Shown here: positions 6,162 through 14,131 of the stretch, piece after piece
Layout of the letters: each line of letters opens with the position of its first letter
Position numbering within the stretch: position 1 is the stretch's first letter
Origin: a virus
IMG/VR virus record: IMGVR_UViG_3300001472_000240
Coordinates: 1-21,083 of that record
DNA length: 21,083 nt
Reading direction: 5' to 3' (one strand)
The notes under the pieces: generated by a model
Seen by the model: only the letters and a program-made list of their open reading frames with translations
Databases searched by the model: none
What the model was told of the DNA's origin: nothing
Translations under genes and position numbers: made by a program

Positions 6162-8498
6162 ATGGCTAATAGGACAATTCAATCTCCAGGTGTCGAGATT
6201 CGTGAGAGTGATTTATCACTCCGCACAGCTCAGACAGGCACTACAACGTATATTGCTGGATTCGCTTCCGAAGGACCTACAGATGAAGTTATTGGACTTG
6301 GAAATATTTCTGAGTTCGAACAAATCTACGGTACTCCAAAGACTCCAGCAGAAAGATATTTTTATCACTCTGCGCGCGCTGCTTTAAACTCTACCGGCTC
6401 TTTGCTAGTTAACCGCTTACCATATGGTGCGGCAAGCGGTCAGGGATTTGGTTCAAAGGTAAGTGTTCTTGCATACCCAGCTGCGGTTTATGATGAAGGG
6501 GGCAGCTTCAATCAAACTTCATATGAACTTTCCGGCGCAGGAACTTATCTCTTAGGCCGACCAACTCAGTTTGATATTACTAATGAGCAATACTTACAGC
6601 TCAAGAGTGGTCAATTGTTTGATGTTGGTAGTCGATCTGTTAGTAGCGGAGCACTAAATTCTGTCGGTGCTTTAAGTGGTGCGGCAGTAATTGTTGTTAA
6701 TAAAGCTCAATCAGTTGTTGATAATCAATTTAATGGGTATTATGTTGGTTTAACTGACAATACTCTTTTAAACCCAGCAACGAATTTTGAGGCTATACAA
6801 AGTGTATTTTCGGTTACTACAGGCGCACCCGCTACTGGCACATCATCTTTTACACAAGTACCAGCATCACGGTTTGAGTTCTCTCTTACTGCTACGCCAG
6901 AATTTGGCGATAATCCTGCTAACGGATCGATTTCACAGGTAATGGAAGATCGTATTGAAGGTTATGATATTGGTGGACGTGAATTTGACGATGCCTTAAA
7001 TGTGGGTGTATTTAAATTACGACAGTCAGTCTTTTCGAAAGAATCAAATAAAATTGATTACCTTCTTGAAGAAGGTTATAATGCCTCTATCGGTAAATAT
7101 CGTCAGCGTAATTCAGAAAACGGTGGCGCGCCAATTAACTTCAGTTTAGATTCTGTTGAAGAAAAATCGCGCAACATTGATGTTATTGTTAATCCGTTCG
7201 TATCAGATGCTACAACTGGAGTACAGCTTAAAGATGATGGTACACCTAAGTTTAAGGTTCGTATGTTTACAACCGCACTTAAAAGTGCTGTAGATTCAAG
7301 ATCGATCCCAGCAAGTGCATCTGGATTGAGTACGCTTTCACTAGCGTCTTCTTCTCTCCCCCTTGGGTTTAACAAAGCAGACAGTCTTGTTCCATTAGGT
7401 TCTTATGGTGATGTTGATCTTACCACGAAAGTAATCGGTAATATTCCAGGTAAGCTTGATCGCGCTCTTGATCGTATTCGTAACGATCGTAAGTTTGATA
7501 TCAGTATGATTGCTGAAGCTGGTCTCGGTACTATTAATACATATATGGATAGCTCATCAGCCACAAACGGGTTCGACGATACGAAAACAACAACTCAAAT
7601 TGAGGCCTTGAGAACTTCAGGTGATCTTGATTCTAGTGGTGGTCAAGCTCGTACTGCTTATATGAACGTCTTCAATAAGTTTGCTACATTTGCAGGACCT
7701 GCCAAAGATGGCGGCCGCGGTGATATCTTATTCATTGCTGATCCAATTCGTCAGTTAGTTGTAACTGGTACAAATAGCAAAGTTCAGAAGGATCCTAATA
7801 AGAACTTCTATACACACATCTACTGGGCAATCAGACATCAGTTTGAATTAGCTAATACCTCTTATGCTACTGCATATGCTAACTGGATGAGTGTTCCTGA
7901 TAACTACACAGGATTAAATGTTTGGGTTCCATCATCTGGATTTGCCGCTGCTAAGATGGCTTCTACTGATGCTGCTGTTGGACCATGGGGTGCACCTGCT
8001 GGATTCAACAGAGGTGTTATTACTGATGCTTCTGACATTGCTGTTACACCTAACCAACGTCAACGTGATGACCTTTACACAGCTAACCTCAATCCAATTG
8101 CTAACTTTGCAGATCAAGGTAATGTATTCTTTGGACAGAAGACATTGCTAAGAAAGCCAAGTGCATTTGATCGTATTAACGTTCGTCGTACATTCTTATA
8201 TCTTGAGAAGATTACTAAGAAGACGATGCAGTTCTTCCTCTTTGAGAACAATACATTGTTTACAAGGACACGCGTTACTAATACATTAACACCGTTCTTT
8301 GAGCGTGTTAAAGCTGCTGATGGTCTTTACGACTTTATGATTGTTTGCGATGATCGTAACAATACAGCAGAAGTAATTGATCAGAATGAGCTTATTGTTG
8401 ACATTTATCTCAAGCCAGTACGTACTGCAGAGTTTATCTTAGTTAACTTCTACGCTACTCGGACGGATGCAAGCTTCGAAGAGCTTGTTGGAAGTTAA
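6162..8498 (+). CDS. gp18: Tail sheath protein, T4 gp18-like
   Basis: A 778-residue contractile sheath subunit that surrounds the tube and drives it through the envelope. The N-terminus MANRTIQSPGVEIRESDLS followed by GFASEGPTDEVIGLGNISEFEQIYG is the classic sheath start (SPGVxIxExDxS, then the GxxxxGP and F..xYG segments). The C-terminal quarter carries the conserved block with RRTFLYLEKITKKTMQFFLFENN and DIYLKPVRTAEFILVNFYATR, which links neighbouring subunits. It is longer than T4 gp18 (659), with extra material in the middle that is probably a surface domain. An upstream in-frame ATG at 6075 would overlap the preceding gene; ATG 6162 is preferred because CATAAATA lies 5 bases before it and the family start aligns there. 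A strong terminator follows. Confidence 0.93.
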   Translation: MANRTIQSPGVEIRESDLSLRTAQTGTTTYIAGFASEGPTDEVIGLGNISEFEQIYGTPKTPAERYFYHSARAALNSTGSLLVNRLPYGAASGQGFGSKVSVLAYPAAVYDEGGSFNQTSYELSGAGTYLLGRPTQFDITNEQYLQLKSGQLFDVGSRSVSSGALNSVGALSGAAVIVVNKAQSVVDNQFNGYYVGLTDNTLLNPATNFEAIQSVFSVTTGAPATGTSSFTQVPASRFEFSLTATPEFGDNPANGSISQVMEDRIEGYDIGGREFDDALNVGVFKLRQSVFSKESNKIDYLLEEGYNASIGKYRQRNSENGGAPINFSLDSVEEKSRNIDVIVNPFVSDATTGVQLKDDGTPKFKVRMFTTALKSAVDSRSIPASASGLSTLSLASSSLPLGFNKADSLVPLGSYGDVDLTTKVIGNIPGKLDRALDRIRNDRKFDISMIAEAGLGTINTYMDSSSATNGFDDTKTTTQIEALRTSGDLDSSGGQARTAYMNVFNKFATFAGPAKDGGRGDILFIADPIRQLVVTGTNSKVQKDPNKNFYTHIYWAIRHQFELANTSYATAYANWMSVPDNYTGLNVWVPSSGFAAAKMASTDAAVGPWGAPAGFNRGVITDASDIAVTPNQRQRDDLYTANLNPIANFADQGNVFFGQKTLLRKPSAFDRINVRRTFLYLEKITKKTMQFFLFENNTLFTRTRVTNTLTPFFERVKAADGLYDFMIVCDDRNNTAEVIDQNELIVDIYLKPVRTAEFILVNFYATRTDASFEELVGS

Positions 8499-8518
8499 TA
8501 ATACTTCAAATAACTTTA

Positions 8519-8549
8519 AGAGGGGGTCGAAAGACCTCCTCTTTTTTTT
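8519..8549 (+). terminator. Rho-independent terminator after the sheath gene
   Basis: A 10-base-pair stem (8519-8528 with 8533-8542, one G-U pair), a GAAA tetraloop and a run of eight T (8542-8549). The T run is only on the + strand side, so it mainly insulates the sheath from the convergent spike gene. Confidence 0.9.
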
Positions 8550-8550
8550 G

Positions 8551-9777
8551 TTAATTCGGCTTTTGAGATGTTTTGGTAGAGTCTCCTGACTGAACTTTCT
8601 TTACATCATGGGTATGCTTAAGTAGAGATACACCACCAGGGCCTCCAGCTGTAATATCACCATTAGCTATAATCTCGCCCTGAACTATAAGGTCACCAGC
8701 TACATGTAAGTTGCCTGTAAAGACTGCTTGTGGTGTTATAAAGGTATGAGTATTGTCAGCTATATCGTTAATGTTAGGAGCATTACGAGCTGTTATAACT
8801 CCTGCTTCCATATAGATATCTGTATCACTAACTATAGTAACTCGACCAGCATCTCCAATTGTTGATCCAGTAATAGCAACTTCAGCCCCACCAACAGTAG
8901 TTCTACCTGTACCTGTGAAACTATTATCTCCACTAGATGTAAATCCTATTCCACCTGATCCAACTGAGGCTCTTAATTTTGTGCCAGCTGCAATTTGAAT
9001 ATCACCAAATGGTACTGCACTTGACGTGTCTTTACTTTCATATACCGATACACTAGTTTTAGACTCTACTAACTCACCATTTTTATATTCATATTTTTCT
9101 GTAACAGATCTACCATTCTTAATAATAAGTCCAGAATCGAATGATGTAGGCTTTGAACCAGCTTGAAGAATTAAATGCTTAGTAGAGAGCATTTTAATAC
9201 TACCACCTACACCCATCTCCTTCTCAATATTTGATAGAGGTGCAGCTTTTTCTTCCATTAACTGCGATACGTTATCTTGAGCTTTATTTGTTGCAAAAGT
9301 ACCTCCTTCTACAGCGCCGCTGCTAGCATCTGCTTTACCGTCTGTAGGATACTCTGTATCAGTATTGTTACCAGCACCGCCGTATAGTTTTTCTGGTCCA
9401 GCCTTAGCTGCAGCAATGTCTCGTGCTTCTTCAAGCCACGCATTACTTAATCCTTCTGTAAAAAATTTAGGAGAGCCTGCGATGATAGTATGATCTCCGT
9501 ATGTACGCTCTTCTTTATTGCTTTGCGTTTGACTAAAGCTATCACCGATTGTAGTGCTAAACTTATTGCCTTTAGTCAAATCCTGCATGTTGTTAGGAGC
9601 GAATACACTAACCGTCTTATTATTAAAATTTAAGTTAGCTCCTGAAGCGTGAGTAAGTTGTAATCTTTCCTGTGTAGTATTTTCATCAAACACGATACTA
9701 CCAGATTTGTTGTTAAGGACAGTCTGGCCCCGCTCATTAATAAACTCTGTAGGGCTTTTTATTTCTTTATCTAACAT
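8551..9777 (-). CDS. Baseplate central spike (gp5 C-terminal / gpV-like needle) protein
   Basis: A 408-residue protein. The C-terminal two thirds are strands of short Gly/Ser/Thr/Val repeats (HLILQAG, DIQIAAGTKLRASVG, GAEVAITG, VTIVSDTDIYMEAG, NLHVAGDLIVQGEIIANGDI) typical of trimeric beta-helical membrane-piercing spikes. Near the end is H-T-H (H388, H390) in LLKHTHDV followed by a short polar tail; HxH metal-binding tips are known in P2 gpV-type spikes. The N-terminal part has a repeat-like start (GSIVFDENTTQERLQLTHASGANLNF). No lysozyme domain is visible. It lies 19 bases after the OB-fold gene on the same strand, so the two may form one gp5-like spike from separate polypeptides. Confidence 0.7.
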   Translation of the reverse strand: MLDKEIKSPTEFINERGQTVLNNKSGSIVFDENTTQERLQLTHASGANLNFNNKTVSVFAPNNMQDLTKGNKFSTTIGDSFSQTQSNKEERTYGDHTIIAGSPKFFTEGLSNAWLEEARDIAAAKAGPEKLYGGAGNNTDTEYPTDGKADASSGAVEGGTFATNKAQDNVSQLMEEKAAPLSNIEKEMGVGGSIKMLSTKHLILQAGSKPTSFDSGLIIKNGRSVTEKYEYKNGELVESKTSVSVYESKDTSSAVPFGDIQIAAGTKLRASVGSGGIGFTSSGDNSFTGTGRTTVGGAEVAITGSTIGDAGRVTIVSDTDIYMEAGVITARNAPNINDIADNTHTFITPQAVFTGNLHVAGDLIVQGEIIANGDITAGGPGGVSLLKHTHDVKKVQSGDSTKTSQKPN

Positions 9778-9796
9778 CTTAGTTATTCGTTACGTG

Positions 9797-10516
9797 TTAT
9801 CCCTCTACACCAGCTCCAAAGGGATCATCTGCAGATGTAGACTCCTTAAATGTCGACCCATTACCAGGTGTCGTGGGATCAGTATTCATTGACTCACTAT
9901 TTAAATTACTATAAGCCATTGAATAGTTAGGATAGACTTCCTCGTTAAAACCAACTCCATGTACTGATTCAACATCAGCTACACTTGGTATTACACCTAA
10001 AATAATTGGCATACTTCTCTCGTTATTAATAAATGAAACAACCACTGTAGCACCTACACTTGGTAGTGCCATCATACCCTTATATGCGTTTGATCTATTA
10101 TCTGGGCTATAAGCGTTAGCTGTTACATTTACTCCTGCTGTACCTATAGAATTACCACCTAGGTAACCATCATGAGTATGAGAGTAAGCGTCAGCTGGTG
10201 GACATGCATTTAAATCAGTAATATTACCAGCATCACTTACACTTAGAATATTAGTATTAGCATTATATTTTGCACCAGTACCACCACCCATAATAGGCAT
10301 CATTACATGAGCATAAAACTCCTGACCTGTAGCATTTAATGCTTGGGTAGACATGGTATTTTCATTAGTTTTACCACGAGGCTGGTCGAAATCTTCTTCA
10401 ATAGAAGGGGTTAATCCATGAATAAAAACCTTTACACGATTCTGTGGAACAGTGTCGTCTTTACAGAGAAGATCACTATCATGAATTACTTTACCAATAT
10501 ATAAACTATCAAACAT
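9797..10516 (-). CDS. OB-fold baseplate hub protein, gp5 N-terminal/VgrG-like
   Basis: A 239-residue protein. The N-terminus MFDSLYIGKVIHDSD...NRVKVFIHGLTP starts like gp5 OB domains, and the classic closing block appears at MMALPSVGATVVVSFINNERSMPIILGVI (P-x-V-G-x-x-V-x-V-x-F...P-I-I-L-G). A central insert contains HTHDGYLGG. The real start is ATG 10516, one base after the stop of the upstream gene (TAA-G-ATG), not the in-frame ATG at 10657 inside that gene. In T4, gp5 joins this OB domain to a lysozyme and a beta-helix; here only the OB part is present and the needle is the next gene. The C-terminus ends in a flexible DPFGAGVEG tail. Confidence 0.75.
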   Translation of the reverse strand: MFDSLYIGKVIHDSDLLCKDDTVPQNRVKVFIHGLTPSIEEDFDQPRGKTNENTMSTQALNATGQEFYAHVMMPIMGGGTGAKYNANTNILSVSDAGNITDLNACPPADAYSHTHDGYLGGNSIGTAGVNVTANAYSPDNRSNAYKGMMALPSVGATVVVSFINNERSMPIILGVIPSVADVESVHGVGFNEEVYPNYSMAYSNLNSESMNTDPTTPGNGSTFKESTSADDPFGAGVEG

Positions 10517-10517
10517 C

Positions 10518-11132
10518 TTAAAATAAATCTGCTTTTGATACCATACGAGTTGCTCTATCAATCTCGTTGGCTGTTTTATTAATAGTATTGTTAATAGCGC
10601 CGGCAGGGGATAAAATACTTTCCGATATACTATTTGCAAACTCATCAATAGGCACAAGACCCTTACTTACATCAACTGCTGCCTTAGCAGAAACATTAGC
10701 CAGAGCTTGACTAGTTATACAATTTAATAAACTCGCTGCAGCGAAATTGCAGTTTTCTTTACTAGCAGTAAAATCTTTAATATCGCTTACCTTGCTGCTA
10801 AGTCCCTCTGCGAAACTTTTTATACTCTCAATAGCACCAGCAACTTCTGCTACTAAACCAGTAATAGTATTAAGAACACCAGCAATCGAACCTGTAATCT
10901 TGGCTATTGCATTATCTATTGTATCAGTAACAATACCACTAATGGCAGCTGTTGCATCTGACAGAATACTATTTGCTGATGCTAAAATATTACCCATCAA
11001 TGCTTTACCTAAATCTGGTAAATTAGATAAAATAGACGGTAAACATAATGCACCTTTAGCTATGGCTGTCAATTGATCTGCCCGAGCATTCGCTGAATTA
11101 AGAAATCCTTTTACTGACGAAATTAATCGCAT
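10518..11132 (-). CDS. Alpha-helical Ala/Ser-rich protein of unknown function, first gene of the spike operon
   Basis: A 204-residue protein that I do not recognise by name. It is strongly amphipathic with long hydrophobic, small-residue runs (ISGIVTDTIDNAIAKITGSIAGVLNTITGLVAEVAGAIESI) and few charges until the C-terminus. Three Cys (C30, C133, C143) include the pair in ENCNFAAASLLNCI; the lysin-bearing protein at 17575 has a comparable C-x5-C patch (DCLNSPC). Its stop is one base from the OB-fold start, and CATAAATA precedes it, so it is co-expressed with the spike. A hub-associated or spike-chaperone role is a guess from position. Confidence 0.6.
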   Translation of the reverse strand: MRLISSVKGFLNSANARADQLTAIAKGALCLPSILSNLPDLGKALMGNILASANSILSDATAAISGIVTDTIDNAIAKITGSIAGVLNTITGLVAEVAGAIESIKSFAEGLSSKVSDIKDFTASKENCNFAAASLLNCITSQALANVSAKAAVDVSKGLVPIDEFANSISESILSPAGAINNTINKTANEIDRATRMVSKADLF

Positions 11133-11140
11133 GATATATA

Positions 11141-11148
11141 TATTTATG
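11141..11148 (-). promoter_or_regulatory. Late-promoter-like CATAAATA before the spike operon
   Basis: GCATAAATA lies 8 bases before ATG 11132 on the - strand (TATATATC between). With the box at 11229-11236 it makes a divergent pair in a 109-base gap. Confidence 0.55.
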
Positions 11149-11228
11149 CAGTAGATCTATAATAGTCCACCTGTATAATATTTTATACAATCAAATGTAG
11201 TTCTTTTTGTTAATTTTCGTGTTGAAAG

Positions 11229-11236
11229 ACTAAATA
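11229..11236 (+). promoter_or_regulatory. Late-promoter-like ACTAAATA, 5 bases before ATG
   Basis: GACTAAATA-TTGAT-ATG heads the long + strand tube/baseplate cluster. Confidence 0.6.
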
Positions 11237-11241
11237 TTGAT

Positions 11242-11781
11242 ATGCCAGTTAATCAGACAATTCAAAATTTCTACCGCACTGCAGCAGATCGTGACTTTTC
11301 TCGAGACTTCCTTTTCCGCGTTACTCAAATGCAACTTCAAGGAGTTCCAGCTCTAACAGAAAATGATCTTGTATACGTCAAGACAGCAGCCCTACCTGGA
11401 CGTAGTATTACAAATGTAGCAGTACCATATATGGGCCTTGCGTTAAATATACCAGGAACAGTAACATACCCTGGATCAGACGGTTATGCCCTTAACTTTT
11501 ATCTTGACGCTGACAGTCAACTTCGTAATTATTTTGAAGGTGCTTCACGCTCTTTGTTTGATGATTTGAACTCTACTGGTGAATATGGTACTCCTGATGA
11601 TGATTTCTTTATTCAGCTTGCGCAGTTAGATAAAGAGCTAGAGCCTATTGCACAATACAAGCTAGTGGGAGCTTCTCTACGCAATATTGATAACATAGGA
11701 TATAATATCTCCGACGGTACTGGTACTACAGTTGAAGTTAATGCAACTATAGCTTATCACTACTATACAAAAGAGCAGTAA
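11242..11781 (+). CDS. Tail tube-fold protein (second gp19-like)
   Basis: A 179-residue protein. The order of elements fits the phage tube fold: N-terminal DFSRDFLFRVTQMQL strand, then LVYVKTAALPGRSITNVAVPYMG (the conserved ALPG...V...G segment also found in T4 gp19 as ATALPAG), the YPGSDGYALNFYLD strand with a helix, and a C-terminal pair YKLVGASLRNIDNIGYNIS / VEVNATIAYHYY. The ALPG match makes this as good a candidate for the major tube protein as the gene at 5537. Length (T4 gp19, 163) fits. It leads a + strand cluster and is followed five bases later by a third tube-fold gene. Confidence 0.65.
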   Translation: MPVNQTIQNFYRTAADRDFSRDFLFRVTQMQLQGVPALTENDLVYVKTAALPGRSITNVAVPYMGLALNIPGTVTYPGSDGYALNFYLDADSQLRNYFEGASRSLFDDLNSTGEYGTPDDDFFIQLAQLDKELEPIAQYKLVGASLRNIDNIGYNISDGTGTTVEVNATIAYHYYTKEQ

Positions 11782-11786
11782 TATAA

Positions 11787-12518
11787 ATGGGACAACCTAT
11801 TAAACAGCGCCTCCGTGTCCACCAAAATTGGTCTGGAGATATACCTCTCAAAAATCTTTGGGGAGTGCAGTTTCAGTCTAGAAATGGTACGTCTATGACT
11901 GAAGTTGGTAATCGTATTCGCAAGGTGCTTGAGGAGTACCAACCAAAAGCTTATCAAGTGGTTCCAGATTTAATTGATAAATTTTCAGAAGGTAAAGAAG
12001 GTTACTTATTGGCGCAGACTATTGCAATGCCTACTGAGAATGTTTCTATAAACACTACAGGTGTTGGTTCTGGAACTGGTGGGCTGATAGACGGGTATTA
12101 CGCTGATAATAGAGGTACGTACGGTAGTGGAAATCAAATTAGTATTAGCTTTTTAGAAACTAATATTGATGTTGTTGATTATTTTATCAAGCCGTGGATT
12201 GTTGCAACTGCCTATAAAGGTTTAATTGAAGATGGTGTTGATGATATTAAATGTAATATTGTGGTAACACAATATACTCGAGCAGATAACCAGTACGATG
12301 ATAAGCTGGGGTCGTCCCAAAATGCTGCTACAAGAAATGAGACGAATGTAATTGATTACAAATTACGTAAAGCTACTACATTCTTTAATTGCGCGCCATA
12401 TAATACTCAAGGTGGTGATCAAATGAGTTATAACGCTATTAGTTTATCTGACATAACTAAGACCGTGGGTTGGATATTTTCTCATTACGAGCTAAGTACT
12501 CCAGGCTTGTACACATGA
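11787..12518 (+). CDS. Tube-fold baseplate/tail protein (gp54- or gp19-like)
   Basis: A 243-residue protein that resembles the preceding gene product in plan: a mid-region GNQISISFLETNIDVVDYFIKPWIVATAYKGL (strand plus helix with a W), then VIDYKLRKATTFFNCAPYNTQ and a C-terminal MSYNAISLSDITKTVGWIFSHYEL strand pair. These are typical of tail tube and tube-initiator proteins. It is likely part of the tube initiation complex or the tube-baseplate junction, but T4 gp54, gp19 and tail terminator roles cannot be told apart from sequence. The ATG is five bases past the upstream stop, and its own stop overlaps the next start (ATGA). Confidence 0.55.
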   Translation: MGQPIKQRLRVHQNWSGDIPLKNLWGVQFQSRNGTSMTEVGNRIRKVLEEYQPKAYQVVPDLIDKFSEGKEGYLLAQTIAMPTENVSINTTGVGSGTGGLIDGYYADNRGTYGSGNQISISFLETNIDVVDYFIKPWIVATAYKGLIEDGVDDIKCNIVVTQYTRADNQYDDKLGSSQNAATRNETNVIDYKLRKATTFFNCAPYNTQGGDQMSYNAISLSDITKTVGWIFSHYELSTPGLYT

Positions 12519-13339
12519 AGTTTGATATTGAAGTAAAGTTACCTAGTAGTAAAATAAAAAGAATCCAAGAACTTAGTAATAAGGACTATCTCACTATAGT
12601 TAAATATATTAATAACAGTGATTACTATGGACTTAATAAATTTTTCGAAAGCACTGTTATTGATGATGATTTAAATATCTTCGATAGGCTTTATTTACTT
12701 CTATATTATAGAATGACTTTTATTGATAGTGTCATTACTATTGATAGAGATGGTAAACAAATAGATATTAGCTTAGTTACACTACTTAATAAGCTAGAAG
12801 AAAACTATAGAGATTTTGAACATACATTTAGCGAAAAGAATATAGAAGTTACACTCGACCTGCCTACTATTTCATACTATAGCACAATAGATGAGCTATT
12901 TACTTCAACAATACAAGAGGTAAAAATAGGTAATAAATCTTTAAACTTTTACGAATTATCCGCTGTAGAGCAATCACAAATACTTGACAATCTCCCCGTA
13001 GAAATTTTCAATAAAATTAAAGCCTATATTGAATCTATATCAAATGATTTGCTCGATGTAACTGTTATTGCTGAAAATAAAGCGGTAGGAGTTGAAAGAT
13101 TTGGTATTAATATTATTAGTAACGGTCTTATTGAATTAGTTGCAAATATTTTTACAACAGATTTAAATCAATTTTACAAACTGTTATACTATTTTCAAAA
13201 TACTATTACCCCTGGCTCAAATATATTTTTCGATCTATCACCAATTGAAACAAAAATTATATTGAATCAACATAATAAAAAAATCGAAGACGAAAATAAA
13301 GAGCTTCAGAAAAATCAAGAGCAACAACAGCAACAATAG
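12515..13339 (+). CDS. gp26-like baseplate hub protein, copy A
   Basis: A 274-residue protein whose ATG overlaps the previous TGA (ATGA), a translational-coupling arrangement; the upstream ATG at 12470 lies inside the previous gene. The start FDIEVKLPSSKIKRIQELSNKD, the DRLYLLLYYRMTFID block, the I-E-V-T-L-D-L-P-T strand and the closing LNFYELSAVEQSQILDNLP..IFNKIKAYIES fit the T4 baseplate gp26-type family (core LPS-x-K...D-R-x-x-x-L-L...R). The C-terminus is Lys/Glu/Gln-rich and ends in a Gln run. The next gene has the same plan, so the two look like tandem paralogues. Position before the tape measure gene agrees with the T4 hub gene cluster (26-51-27-28-29). Confidence 0.55.
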   Translation: MKFDIEVKLPSSKIKRIQELSNKDYLTIVKYINNSDYYGLNKFFESTVIDDDLNIFDRLYLLLYYRMTFIDSVITIDRDGKQIDISLVTLLNKLEENYRDFEHTFSEKNIEVTLDLPTISYYSTIDELFTSTIQEVKIGNKSLNFYELSAVEQSQILDNLPVEIFNKIKAYIESISNDLLDVTVIAENKAVGVERFGINIISNGLIELVANIFTTDLNQFYKLLYYFQNTITPGSNIFFDLSPIETKIILNQHNKKIEDENKELQKNQEQQQQQ

Positions 13340-13358
13340 TTGCATTTTAAAAACATAT

Positions 13359-13366
13359 GATAAATA
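13359..13366 (+). promoter_or_regulatory. Late-promoter-like GATAAATA, 5 bases before ATG
   Basis: GATAAATA-AGGTT-ATG. It fixes the next start at 13372 instead of 13357. Confidence 0.55.
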
Positions 13367-13371
13367 AGGTT

Positions 13372-14109
13372 ATGAACGCCGATGTCAAAACCTTCTTAGA
13401 TGATCTTAAGCAAGTTAACAATGCTAGCACAGTATCGATTAAAGTGCCATCAACTTCAAAAAAGGCTACATTTAGAAAATTTAATGTAACACAACAAAAG
13501 AAACTCCTTAAGTCTGCTTTTGATGGTGTGCAAGGGTCTATAGAAAGTTTAAATATATTTAACAATATTGTTAAAGACAACTGCCAAGATGATGTAGATT
13601 TTTTACTATGTGATAGGATACCAATTTTGCTTGAATTGCGTAAAGCGACGTCTGGTAACACATTTTCGATTGATGAAAAAGATTATAATTTAACTGAACT
13701 CCCAATATATAACATTAAAAATGTTAATCTTACAACTACTATTGAGGATAGTGGTATTGAAGTTACATGTAAGGTACCAACTATCGATACAGATATAAAA
13801 ATTAATAAAAAGATTATTGTGGAGTTAGGTAAGCTTACACCTGAACAGCAACAAAAACAAAGTATTGAGCTTGTATTAACTTATGAGATTGTTAAGTTTG
13901 TTGATACAATTAAACTGGGTGAAACATCTTTAAGCTTTAATGATCTTGGCGTCTATGAAAAGGTTAAAGTGATTAATGAACTTCCTCTATCATTGAATAA
14001 TTCTATTATCGACTATATATCAAGCATTAAAGAAGTTGAAGATAAATGTCTTACTTTTGATGATGATGCAGTAGTAGATATTGATGCTGGATTCTTAGCT
14101 GCAGAATAA
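13372..14109 (+). CDS. gp26-like baseplate hub protein, copy B
   Basis: A 245-residue protein. SIKVPSTSKKATFRKFNVTQQKKLLKSA is the characteristic gp26-family opening (LPS-x-K-K-x-x-x-R-x-F-x-x-x-x-x-K-x-L-L). Then come DRIPILLELRKATSG, a G-I-E-V-T-C-K-V-P-T strand and LSFNDLGVYEKVKVINELP.SLNNSIIDYISSI. It matches copy A block by block at low identity. The start at 13372 follows a late box by 5 bases; ATG 13357 would add only MINKV and would put the box inside the gene. The C-terminus is acidic. The family role is baseplate hub assembly next to the tape measure. Confidence 0.6.
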   Translation: MNADVKTFLDDLKQVNNASTVSIKVPSTSKKATFRKFNVTQQKKLLKSAFDGVQGSIESLNIFNNIVKDNCQDDVDFLLCDRIPILLELRKATSGNTFSIDEKDYNLTELPIYNIKNVNLTTTIEDSGIEVTCKVPTIDTDIKINKKIIVELGKLTPEQQQKQSIELVLTYEIVKFVDTIKLGETSLSFNDLGVYEKVKVINELPLSLNNSIIDYISSIKEVEDKCLTFDDDAVVDIDAGFLAAE

Positions 14110-14118
14110 GGCTCTAAG

Positions 14119-14126
14119 ATTAAATA
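14119..14126 (+). promoter_or_regulatory. Late-promoter-like ATTAAATA, 5 bases before GTG
   Basis: GATTAAATA-TATTT-GTG, ahead of the tape measure gene; supports the GTG start. Confidence 0.6.
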
Positions 14127-14131
14127 TATTT

